Shown here piece by piece: positions 44,978 through 53,061 of a stretch of DNA of 64,000 nucleotides. Within the stretch, counting starts at the first letter, position 1; the number at the start of each line of letters is the position of its first letter. The notes beneath the pieces were generated by a model, which was not told the origin of the DNA, did no database searches, and saw nothing but the letters and a program-made list of their open reading frames with translations. The position numbers and the translations under genes are program-made. Origin of the DNA: Lachnospiraceae bacterium (lineage in GTDB: Bacteria; Bacillota; Clostridia; Lachnospirales; Lachnospiraceae); assembly GCA_022791575.1 (NCBI GenBank), contig JAAVZI010000039.1, positions 30,874 through 94,873 on the forward strand, given 5' to 3'.

Positions 44978-46600
44978 TTAGCTGCATTTATTTATAACAA
45001 TTTCAAATCTTGACGCTGTTACAAAACGTATGGGAATATTATGCTTTCTTGCTGTCATATAATCCGATAGCATCCCCATGATTTCATTATTAAGCTCCAT
45101 TGAATTTTCCCTCACATTTGAAAGTTCTAAATCTGAACTGGCGTAATTAGACCGGCTGAAAGTCTCATACCCGTCAAGGCCGGCTATAGCAATTTCCTTT
45201 ACATCCAGACAGTCTAATAATCTTAATAACATCAAAGCAGAGTTATCCATATGCTCCCATCCACATTTTACAAGTTTGGTAAAAGATACCACTATTTCTG
45301 ATTTCTCCTGTGCAGCCGACCTGATATTAGAAGTAATAATCTTCTTCTGCCTACTGAAAGCTGTATCATTTTCCCAATAATTGTACCGTTTCACATTGCT
45401 TATATATAAATAGTCACTTGATATCTGTGGATGAATAAAATTAATACTTATTATAATAGGCCTAGCCTCTTTTATATAAGTTAAAATTTTCTCTGTCTGT
45501 TCGGTTGACGATGCTCCTGGTGCCAAAACTAAAACTGCTTTTTCTTTCAACTCCTTCTTAAGCTGTTCCATTGCCTCTGAATCATCAATATCCGATTCCA
45601 GATAATTCATATAGGTCTGTTCCAGCAATTCATAATCATAACGTTTTCTTGCAACTGCTCCGATTTTATTGAGGATATACCGGATATCCTTATAATGAAT
45701 ACTGTTTTTCTGAGATAAATATGCAATATTATTGACATGGGCGCTGTAACAACCAGCAACAAAATACGGTGTTGTGTAACCCCAATGGCAACGTGAACGG
45801 ATATTATCCATATAACCATCTATAATATCAAGGATCTCGTCAATTTCATAATTATAACCCAGCTGTGAAACCATATATTGTGCAACTAGTTCCGTAGGCG
45901 TATTCCCGGCTCCCCTTCCCATACCAGAAATCGTGCCATCCACAACAATCTCCCGTTTTCCCACTGTCATCCTGATAAATTCCTGTGAAAGAGCATTTGA
46001 CAACTGCATATTATTATGTGAATGAAACCCTATTTTGCATTGTGGGGAAAGATTATGATGAATCAATTCAAAAACCCTGTGTAGATCTTCCTGATACATA
46101 CTGCCAAAAGTATCCACAATGGACAGGCAATATGGTTCCACCTCATTTACCAGATTAATGAACTCAAGCAGTTCCATATCCGAATAGCCTAATATATCAA
46201 CAGGCTGGACAAACAGTTTGTACCCCTTTTCTTTAATTATGCGACAGGCTTGGAGCGCTTCTAATCTTTCATCCTTAAAAAAGCACTCACGAACTGCATC
46301 AAAAGAATCTTCCCTGCGCGTATCCAGATTACTAACTGAATAGCGGCTGTAATCTGCCAAGACAGCAAACTCACTCTCGCCTTTTTCTTTTGGAACAAAT
46401 TTTCTTGCATCTACAGAATTTTTAAATACAGTCTTTCCCTCCTCAAATCCTTCATCCTGTAGAAACCCTATTTCAATATAATTAATTTTTGCTTTTACTA
46501 GGCCGTTGATAATTCCCCGAATCGTTGTATTCCCAAATTTTTTATCAACTAAATATGCCCCATCCCGCAATGTGCAATCCAATAATTTGACATGATTCAT
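44978..46600 (-). CDS. DRE-TIM (DmpG/HMGL-like) aldolase fused to a C-terminal Rossmann domain
   Basis: A 540-aa protein. Residues 1-310 resemble 4-hydroxy-2-oxovalerate aldolase/HMG-CoA lyase: KLLDCTLRDGAYLVDKKFG (metal-binding Asp, Arg), GFHSHNNMQLSNAL (HxH metal ligands) and DGTISGMGRGAGNTPTELVA. Such enzymes use pyruvate enolate or acyl-CoA in C-C bond making or breaking. Residues about 325-540 form a second domain, VLVLAPGASSTEQTEKIL and VKEIAIAGLDGYETF, reminiscent of DUF115/MptE and sialyltransferase-like Rossmann folds. With the phosphatase and CMP-transferase neighbours it could build and even transfer a 2-keto-3-deoxy sugar acid. The precise reaction is unknown. SD AAAGGA, about 11 nt before the ATG. 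Confidence 0.75.
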   Translation of the reverse strand: MNHVKLLDCTLRDGAYLVDKKFGNTTIRGIINGLVKAKINYIEIGFLQDEGFEEGKTVFKNSVDARKFVPKEKGESEFAVLADYSRYSVSNLDTRREDSFDAVRECFFKDERLEALQACRIIKEKGYKLFVQPVDILGYSDMELLEFINLVNEVEPYCLSIVDTFGSMYQEDLHRVFELIHHNLSPQCKIGFHSHNNMQLSNALSQEFIRMTVGKREIVVDGTISGMGRGAGNTPTELVAQYMVSQLGYNYEIDEILDIIDGYMDNIRSRCHWGYTTPYFVAGCYSAHVNNIAYLSQKNSIHYKDIRYILNKIGAVARKRYDYELLEQTYMNYLESDIDDSEAMEQLKKELKEKAVLVLAPGASSTEQTEKILTYIKEARPIIISINFIHPQISSDYLYISNVKRYNYWENDTAFSRQKKIITSNIRSAAQEKSEIVVSFTKLVKCGWEHMDNSALMLLRLLDCLDVKEIAIAGLDGYETFSRSNYASSDLELSNVRENSMELNNEIMGMLSDYMTARKHNIPIRFVTASRFEIVINKCS

Positions 46601-46631
46601 AATTACTGCTTTCCTTTCCTATCCAAAAATG

Positions 46632-47288
46632 CTATTTTCCTGCTAACATAGCCATATAAATCGCATTAGCAATTTCAAAATCCTCCGGATAGTCTATATC
46701 CCTGCTTTCTATCTCCGATATCTCATGTATATATGGTTTAACCCCTACCCTTCTGTCATATTTCAAAAACGTTTCTTTGGTAAATACATAAGCCCCTGGA
46801 GCTTCTGAATAAATAGGCATCAGATCCTGAGTACGTGGAAAATTCTGAATATCAAAATTTAATGCTGTACCCTGCTGCCATAAAAACTCCTGCAGCCTTC
46901 TAGCAAGAAACGCTGAGTCATATTCTCCACTTCTGACTGCATCAATACAGGCATCGATACTCTCACTTTTTGTAAATGGGCCAGTTGCATGGGAGACCAC
47001 ATAAATATCCGCATCCACCTGCTTTATAAATTCCCTGATAATATCATTACAGTTAGCAGCGCTTGTATCAAGACTTTCCGGACGCTGCAGAAACTGAACC
47101 CCTTCTTCCAGATAATCACATACCTGCGGATTACTGCAATAAACATAAACCTCATCTACCTTTTCCGCTCCCATACAGGCTCTCTGAATCAGTGACATTA
47201 AGGGCGTTCCATCAGAAAATTTCTTGATATTTTTTCCCGGAACTCTTTCATTATTTAATTTAATAGGTATCATAGCTACGACTTTCAT
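46632..47288 (-). CDS. Acylneuraminate/ulosonate cytidylyltransferase-like protein
   Basis: A 218-aa enzyme of the NeuA/KdsB/PseF class that activates a nonulosonic or ulosonic acid as CMP-sugar. The N-terminal MKVVAMIPIKLNNERVPGKN is the nucleotide-binding loop. DADIYVVSHATGPF corresponds to the conserved substrate region and IESRDIDYPEDFEIA to the C-terminal Asp-rich metal motif. Start ATG 47288 has AAGGAGG 8 nt upstream. The nearby YrbI phosphatase and aldolase suggest one pathway. No NeuB or NeuC is in the window. Confidence 0.88.
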   Translation of the reverse strand: MKVVAMIPIKLNNERVPGKNIKKFSDGTPLMSLIQRACMGAEKVDEVYVYCSNPQVCDYLEEGVQFLQRPESLDTSAANCNDIIREFIKQVDADIYVVSHATGPFTKSESIDACIDAVRSGEYDSAFLARRLQEFLWQQGTALNFDIQNFPRTQDLMPIYSEAPGAYVFTKETFLKYDRRVGVKPYIHEISEIESRDIDYPEDFEIANAIYMAMLAGK

Positions 47289-47368
47289 TGTAATTGCCTC
47301 CTTATAATACTTCATTTACCCCTTTGTAATATCTGGATTACTGCAATAAACATATATCTTCTCACTAC

Positions 47369-48154
47369 TCACTCCTGATATAAATCCTCAAAGACTCCTC
47401 TTAGCCCCACCGGATTCACGGAAATAAGCCGTGTATCTGGATAATGTTTTTGTGCAAACTGCTTTAATTCTTCCCACTTAGCGATCTGTTTCTTTGCATG
47501 CACTTCCCAATAATTATGCATTATATGTTCTTCCTCTTTTCTTTCCTTTTCCTGCAAATTTTTTTGTGAGAAATGAGAGCCTGTTAAATCACATCCAGCT
47601 ATATAGAGAACTGACGGATTCATATACAATGCAAACTGCATGCAAGATAAACCAACATTAGGCATATTGCCGATTGCACGTGAATCTATATCAAGCACAA
47701 ACTTACTTTTATATCCGTTTTGCTGCAAATAAGAATCGGTATTAAACCGAAGCGCATCACAACGAATAGCTAACGATTCAGGGATCTCTTTTTCAGGCAC
47801 TCCGTTAATTTGCGTTCCTAACAGTTTGATACACCTGTCTTTCCTGTATTCTACCAATTCTTCCTGAACCATCCTGATTCCATCAAAATCTTGTGAAAAT
47901 ATAAAATCAAAATCAACTTTATCATATAAAAAGGCTCTGTTTAACGCTATATGCACTGCGCCCTCAATAGGTTTGTATTTCTGTAAACTTGGCCCGGCTC
48001 CACAGACCACGACTGCTTTTCCATGACAATAATTTTTAAATTGTGTAAAAGTCTTTTGATGCAATATTGCAGTGCTTATATGATAAGAATTCAATTCTGT
48101 ATTGATCCTTATGCACTTTAAAATATTGTTTACGATATATTTTTTCAGAAACAT
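47369..48154 (-). CDS. MptE/DUF115-like Rossmann protein, possible CMP-sugar glycosyltransferase
   Basis: A 261-aa protein. GKAVVVCGAGPSLQKYKPIE is the xGxGPSL loop of DUF115/6-hydroxymethylpterin pyrophosphokinase-like and Maf/Cst sialyltransferase-like proteins. GAVHIALNRAFLY, FDFIFSQDFDG, NMPNVGLSCMQFALYMN and VLYIAGCDLTGSHFS follow the same pattern. In polysaccharide or flagellin loci such proteins are linked to transfer of CMP-nonulosonic acids, which fits the adjacent cytidylyltransferase gene. The assignment to transfer rather than kinase activity is inference. SD TAGGAGG. Confidence 0.68.
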   Translation of the reverse strand: MFLKKYIVNNILKCIRINTELNSYHISTAILHQKTFTQFKNYCHGKAVVVCGAGPSLQKYKPIEGAVHIALNRAFLYDKVDFDFIFSQDFDGIRMVQEELVEYRKDRCIKLLGTQINGVPEKEIPESLAIRCDALRFNTDSYLQQNGYKSKFVLDIDSRAIGNMPNVGLSCMQFALYMNPSVLYIAGCDLTGSHFSQKNLQEKERKEEEHIMHNYWEVHAKKQIAKWEELKQFAQKHYPDTRLISVNPVGLRGVFEDLYQE

Positions 48155-48157
48155 ATC

Positions 48158-48703
48158 CTACCTCCTATGAAGCTTTGTATTTGCGGACAGATCCATCCAT
48201 TCATCCTTCAAAATCCCATACCACTTTAATGATTTAAATTCATTATTAATACTGATATGTTCTCTAAACTGACCTTCTAAAACAAAACCACTTTTTTCAT
48301 ATAACCGTATAGCAGCCAAATTATCTGAAAATACATTTAAATACACCCTGTGTAAATTTAATTCAACAAATGCTTTTTTCAGTATTTCGTGCGTTGCACA
48401 CATTGCAATCCCTTTCCCTTGGCTCTTCTTTCTCAAACTAATTGCATATTCTGCATTTCTTGAACTATAATCAATATTTTTCAAACTGATAGTTCCCAAA
48501 TATTCATCCTGTTCTTCCACTATTGCATAATGTAAACTTTTTTTTTCGTCAAACTCCCTTTTTGCATCTCGAATAAACGCGCATATATCCTCAATCGTTT
48601 TATTTTTACCTTGAAACCGAAACCCTTTCATAATATCCGCATCCTGCATCCATTCCAACATTCCCCAAGCATCCTTTTCCTGCAATTTTCTTAACCTTAC
48701 CAT
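48158..48703 (-). CDS. GNAT acetyltransferase, probable sugar N-acetyltransferase (FdtC-like role)
   Basis: A 181-aa RimJ/RimL-type GNAT. The acetyl-CoA loop RKKSQGKGIAMCATHEILK (Q/RxxGxG/A) and LHRVYLNVFSDNLAAIRLYE are clear. ATG 48703 is chosen because GAAGGG is about 7 nt upstream; upstream in-frame codons overlap fdtA and lack family sequence. Located directly after the 3,4-ketoisomerase and aminotransferase genes, it is a good candidate for acetylating the 3-amino group of the dTDP sugar, although FdtC itself belongs to the hexapeptide acyltransferases. An A9 run (48538-48546) lies in the coding sequence. Confidence 0.8.
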   Translation of the reverse strand: MVRLRKLQEKDAWGMLEWMQDADIMKGFRFQGKNKTIEDICAFIRDAKREFDEKKSLHYAIVEEQDEYLGTISLKNIDYSSRNAEYAISLRKKSQGKGIAMCATHEILKKAFVELNLHRVYLNVFSDNLAAIRLYEKSGFVLEGQFREHISINNEFKSLKWYGILKDEWMDLSANTKLHRR

Positions 48704-48734
48704 AACATTCCCTTCCGCAGCGAAACCAGCATAA

Positions 48735-49157
48735 TTATTCTTTTGAATCCCGAATTTCCTGTACAAACATGGTATAATCTCTGATATACTCATTAGGTTT
48801 ATAATGTTCACTAGCAAGTACTAGTAAGACAGAATCCTCACTAAAATCATACATATCTTTCCATACCATCGTCGGAAGATAAATACCTGTATGTGGCCTA
48901 TTCAAACAGAAGATCGCCTCATTACCCTCTCCATCTTTAACCCTGACCTTACTTGTTCCCGCAACATTAATTAAAACAAACTCCGTTTCCCTATTTGCAT
49001 GCTGCCCACGAACAACATCTTTATCTGACCCATATATATAAAATACCCTCTTAATTTCAAACGGAACATCCGTCCCACCTTCAGCTATAACAAGATGTCC
49101 TCTTTCGTCTCCTTTTTGCGGAAAATCCAGCATCTTTACTAAATTCATATTGTGCAT
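48735..49157 (-). CDS. fdtA: dTDP-4-oxo-6-deoxyhexose 3,4-ketoisomerase (FdtA/WxcM cupin)
   Basis: A 140-aa cupin with DERGHLVIAEGGTDVPFEIKR, VFYIYGSDKDVVRGQHANRE (the His/Arg active-site strand) and LPTMVWKDMYDFSEDSVLLV, typical of FdtA/QdtA. It shifts the keto group of dTDP-4-dehydro-6-deoxyglucose to C3 for transamination. The Met at 49157 is chosen because AAAGGA is 9 nt upstream. Whether the product has gluco or galacto configuration cannot be read from sequence. Confidence 0.9.
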   Translation of the reverse strand: MHNMNLVKMLDFPQKGDERGHLVIAEGGTDVPFEIKRVFYIYGSDKDVVRGQHANRETEFVLINVAGTSKVRVKDGEGNEAIFCLNRPHTGIYLPTMVWKDMYDFSEDSVLLVLASEHYKPNEYIRDYTMFVQEIRDSKE

Positions 49158-49187
49158 AATATACATTCCTTTCCGGATATGATTCTT

Positions 49188-50279
49188 CTAAAAATGATTC
49201 ATAGCTTCAATTACTATGTTTTGCTCCTGTTCGGTCATTCCATTATAAAGCGGCAATGACACAACGGTATCTGCATAAGCTTCAGTAATCGGCAAGCTTC
49301 CTTTCTTCATTCCAAGATATTCATATGCTTTAGCCAAATGAGGCGGAATCGGATAATGAATAATTGTGCCAATCTCTCTTGTATTCAGATATTCGATCAA
49401 ATCATTTCTTCTTCTCGTTTTAACAACAAATTGGTGCCACACATGTGTTGCTCCATCCCGGATCCTTGGCAGCTCAATTTTATTATTCTTTATCTCTTTT
49501 AAATACCGGCTGCAAATTCTTTTTCTTTCTTGTTCCAATTCATGAATATGTAACAAACGCACTCGTAAAAGCCCTGCTTGTAATTCATCCAGACGTGAAT
49601 TTGCACCAATTACACAATTATAATATCGTTTTTCACTTCCATAATTTCTAAAGATACGAACCTTTTTTTCCAACTCTGGATCGTCCGTTACAATTGCCCC
49701 TGCATCTCCAAATGCACCAAGATTTTTAGAAGGATAAAAAGAAAAACAGCCGATATCCCCAAATGTCCCTGTCATTTTCCCTCTAAATTTCGCCCCATGA
49801 GACTGCGCACAATCTTCTACTAATCTTAAATTATATTTTTTTGCAAGCGCTGTAATTTCTTCCATATTAGAAGCCTGTCCATATAAATGGACAACAAGGA
49901 TTGCTTTTGTCTTTTCCGTAATCTTCTCTTCAATTTGGGCAGCATCTATATTAAAATACTCATCCGGTTCCACAAATACAGGAGTTGCCCCGTTGATGGT
50001 AATCCCCATTACACTGGCAATATAAGTATTTCCTTGTACGATTACTTCATCTCCCCGTCCAATTCCAAGCGCCCGAAATGCAATCCAGAGCGCATCAAGA
50101 CCACTGGCTACCCCTACGCAGCAATTACTTCCCAGAAAAGCCGCAAACTCCTTTTCAAATAACGCCACTTCTTCTCCAAGTATATACCAGCCTGAACGTA
50201 ATACTTCTAACGCCTTTTTTTCAAATTCTTCCTGATATAGAAAAAAACCTCTATCCAGTCGATTTGGCATGATCTTCAC
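49188..50279 (-). CDS. fdtB: DegT/DnrJ/EryC1/StrS PLP aminotransferase (FdtB-like)
   Basis: A 363-aa PLP-dependent sugar aminotransferase: SGWYILGEEVALFEKEFAAF, GVASGLDALWIAFRALGI, VVHLYGQASNMEEI, EDCAQSHGAKFRG and CFSFYPSKNLGAFGDAGAI with the PLP Lys. Close in pattern to FdtB/QdtB, which make dTDP-3-amino-3,6-dideoxyhexose after FdtA. A GTG start at 50279 is preferred (AAGGAG 9 nt upstream); ATG 50270 is also possible. RmlA and RmlB, needed for the precursor, are not in this window. Confidence 0.9.
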   Translation of the reverse strand: MKIMPNRLDRGFFLYQEEFEKKALEVLRSGWYILGEEVALFEKEFAAFLGSNCCVGVASGLDALWIAFRALGIGRGDEVIVQGNTYIASVMGITINGATPVFVEPDEYFNIDAAQIEEKITEKTKAILVVHLYGQASNMEEITALAKKYNLRLVEDCAQSHGAKFRGKMTGTFGDIGCFSFYPSKNLGAFGDAGAIVTDDPELEKKVRIFRNYGSEKRYYNCVIGANSRLDELQAGLLRVRLLHIHELEQERKRICSRYLKEIKNNKIELPRIRDGATHVWHQFVVKTRRRNDLIEYLNTREIGTIIHYPIPPHLAKAYEYLGMKKGSLPITEAYADTVVSLPLYNGMTEQEQNIVIEAMNHF

Positions 50280-50316
50280 AGTATATAACTCCTTTCGTTT
50301 TCTTCCTTTCAAACAT

Positions 50317-51873
50317 TTAACTGTGTTTTGTTCTTGATTTTTCTAAATAATTTTGAAAAGCGCTTTTACAAAAGCTAACCGTTTCTTTAAACAATTCACC
50401 TCTTTGATAAATTACCCAAAATATAAAGTTAGGCAAAATTATACAAAGAATCATCCGAATTGCCAGTATTGTCCATTTACCTTTACATGGCAGAAGAACG
50501 CAAATGTAATAAGTAACTGCTCCTGTTACCGCTGTTATAAGCATATATTTCATCAGCTCCCACAGATACGCCCCAAGCCTCTTCATTCCAAAATAATTTT
50601 CAAATAAAATATATGCTGACCATGGAATACCAATCAATCCAACTACAAGTGCCGTCGCTAAAAGGATTCCGTATGCACCCCATAAATAAACAAATATAAG
50701 ATTCATCATAAAATTCATTACTATGTCTATCATGGAATATACCCGAAATTCCCACCACAAGCCAATCGCCGAGGTATAGATTCCCCTCACCATGCCAATA
50801 TTAGTCAAAAACATATACACTGCACATATGACTGCCATACTGTCACGAAACATTAATTCTTTGCCTACCCAAATATTCATAAACGGCTGAATCAGGCATA
50901 AGATTGCTATAGTACAGAAAGAAATTATCCATTGAGACATAAATGTAAACCTTTTAAAATCTGCATAATTCTTCTCTACAGTATCCACAACCACACTATT
51001 CCCAACGCCTGCAACCATTGCTCCATCAATAAGTCTTACAAATCCTATTACCGTATTGAGAATTAAAAAATAATTCGAATACATTCCTACCATAGTTAAA
51101 CCCATAAACACTGATATAAACATATTATCCAATGCCGTTCTAACAGTTATATTAATCTGGCCTAAAAACAAACCACTTATTTGTTTTTTTAATTTCTGCA
51201 TAACTACTGGCTTGACTTTGCCGTAACATTTATATTCCGGATATATTTTCACAGAATATGCGGCAATAATTATGTTGCTTAATATTGTAAATACAGGCAG
51301 GACAATCACATAAAAATAATAGTTTTTAAATAACACCAACAGAATAATCTGCAATAAATTTTGAAACATTATACAAAACATCTGAATCTTTACTGCCACA
51401 TCATTTCTTTGATGCGCTGTAAACAAACAATTTCTATAGCCATATAAAAAATATCCTATAGCCGTATTAAATAAAGTTATATAATACAGAATATAAATAT
51501 TTATATCTGGAGGCACCGTTCCTTTAATCAACATAGGAAGAAAAAAAGATATAACAATACCTAAAACAAAAATAATAGTTCCTATAATACGATATGCCTT
51601 GCGATACAAAGCCATTAATGCACAGATCGTTTCCTTATCATCTTCGGCAATTGGTTTATACATACTAAAAACAAGCGCACTGGAGATTCCCATCTCTGTT
51701 ATGCTCAACACAGATAAAATAGATGTAAAAAGACCGCCCAATCCAATATAATCCATACCCAATGATTTTATAATAATGGTCCTTGAAACAAATGGAAGGA
51801 AAAGATTTATCACTTTACTTATCAAACTCCAATATGTGTTTCTTATCGTGTTGCTGGTACGACTTAACTCCAT
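50317..51873 (-). CDS. Wzx-type polysaccharide flippase
   Basis: A 518-aa membrane protein with about 12-14 segments, of the MVF/polysaccharide transporter (PF01943-like) family: RNTYWSLISKVINLFLPFVS at the N-terminus, LGMDYIGLGGLFTSILSVLS and AEDDKETICALMALYRKAYR. It would move undecaprenyl-linked repeat units across the membrane for the EpsG/Wzy polymerase encoded at 60348-61448. SD AGAGGG, 8 nt upstream. Confidence 0.88.
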   Translation of the reverse strand: MELSRTSNTIRNTYWSLISKVINLFLPFVSRTIIIKSLGMDYIGLGGLFTSILSVLSITEMGISSALVFSMYKPIAEDDKETICALMALYRKAYRIIGTIIFVLGIVISFFLPMLIKGTVPPDINIYILYYITLFNTAIGYFLYGYRNCLFTAHQRNDVAVKIQMFCIMFQNLLQIILLVLFKNYYFYVIVLPVFTILSNIIIAAYSVKIYPEYKCYGKVKPVVMQKLKKQISGLFLGQINITVRTALDNMFISVFMGLTMVGMYSNYFLILNTVIGFVRLIDGAMVAGVGNSVVVDTVEKNYADFKRFTFMSQWIISFCTIAILCLIQPFMNIWVGKELMFRDSMAVICAVYMFLTNIGMVRGIYTSAIGLWWEFRVYSMIDIVMNFMMNLIFVYLWGAYGILLATALVVGLIGIPWSAYILFENYFGMKRLGAYLWELMKYMLITAVTGAVTYYICVLLPCKGKWTILAIRMILCIILPNFIFWVIYQRGELFKETVSFCKSAFQNYLEKSRTKHS

Positions 51874-51876
51874 AGT

Positions 51877-53061
51877 TTAAACCCTCTTACCATTGATTTT
51901 ATTTGTAATTGCCAGATATTTTCGTATCACTATGATTTTTGTTAACCAAAGCCAATTCTTCACTCTTGCTATCATATATTTAGGCGAAACAGTTATTTTC
52001 ATATGATGATTCTTCGCATAATCTTTCAGCTGTTTTGTTACTCCAAGGAAATGCGGCCCTGGACCATAACCGTTAGGCAAGGATTTATACGGCTTATAAT
52101 AACAATCAATAAAAGTAACTTCATCCGCCTCTGTCATCTGATCAATTTGTAAAACATCTGCTGGAAAATCTGGTTGATTTGCTTTTTTTATATAAATACG
52201 TTTTGTATGTTTGGCAGCAAAAACTCCATTCATAGAAGCCCCTCCGGGAATCACCACAAATTCTTTGCAATTCCGTATATAAAACATCTGCTCTTCAACG
52301 CTAAGCATTTCTGGCGCCAAACATGCATATCCATTTTTTTCGAAGATCTGCTTGATTTCAAATTCTCCCCGTTCTTTTGAATTAGCAAAATTCGACCTTG
52401 TAAAGTAAACTTTCTCATATGGCTTAAGATTATTTACAGAAATATTTTGACAAGCACATTCAATTAACATTCTATAAGCATCTGTAAAGTACTTATCCCT
52501 TAAAAATGACTGTTCTGGAACTATAACTCTCTTAAACTGCATAGGTTTTCTAACATCTATGATCTGACTCTTCTCTATTCCTATAAGATTCAAAAACTTT
52601 AAAAAATTCCCATCTATACTATCTGCCTCACAGGAAAATCCACACATCACAATACGGATATGTTGCGGATTCTGTATGTAATACCACAGCCTTGTGCAGT
52701 ATTCCAATATAAAATGACCCCAATGAGGCTGAAATGCTCCCATATATAATACTTCCTCATCTACATATCCTGGTTCCCCTTCATATTCATACATTCCCCC
52801 AAAAACTAACTTACCCTCATTCTGTCTAAACCCCTCAATTCCTGATAGCCTTACAAACTCCCCCTCTCTATTTAATACTCCTCCTATTCCCATCCAAGCA
52901 GAAGCATCCTCCGGTTTTTCGGCTTCTTTACGCGGAAGTACGATTGCATGATCCAAAAACAATACTTCTAGTGGCTTTTCACGTTTATAATTCTTCTGCA
53001 TTGCGATAAACTGGTCGCGGTCGCTAGCATCTTTAAAGTAATCAAAATCATAATTTGTCAT
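51877..53061 (-). CDS. GT61-family glycosyltransferase
   Basis: A 394-aa transferase. GAFQPHWGHFILEYCTRLWY and FVVIPGGASMNGVFAAKHTK are the two hallmark regions of GT61 (DUF563) enzymes, with VYFTRSNFANSKERGEFEI between. It is cytoplasmic, with no TM. ATG 53061 overlaps the glf stop by 14 nt and follows AGGGG. Donor and acceptor are unknown; GT61 members include xylosyl-, arabinosyl- and GlcNAc-transferases. Confidence 0.85.
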   Translation of the reverse strand: MTNYDFDYFKDASDRDQFIAMQKNYKREKPLEVLFLDHAIVLPRKEAEKPEDASAWMGIGGVLNREGEFVRLSGIEGFRQNEGKLVFGGMYEYEGEPGYVDEEVLYMGAFQPHWGHFILEYCTRLWYYIQNPQHIRIVMCGFSCEADSIDGNFLKFLNLIGIEKSQIIDVRKPMQFKRVIVPEQSFLRDKYFTDAYRMLIECACQNISVNNLKPYEKVYFTRSNFANSKERGEFEIKQIFEKNGYACLAPEMLSVEEQMFYIRNCKEFVVIPGGASMNGVFAAKHTKRIYIKKANQPDFPADVLQIDQMTEADEVTFIDCYYKPYKSLPNGYGPGPHFLGVTKQLKDYAKNHHMKITVSPKYMIARVKNWLWLTKIIVIRKYLAITNKINGKRV

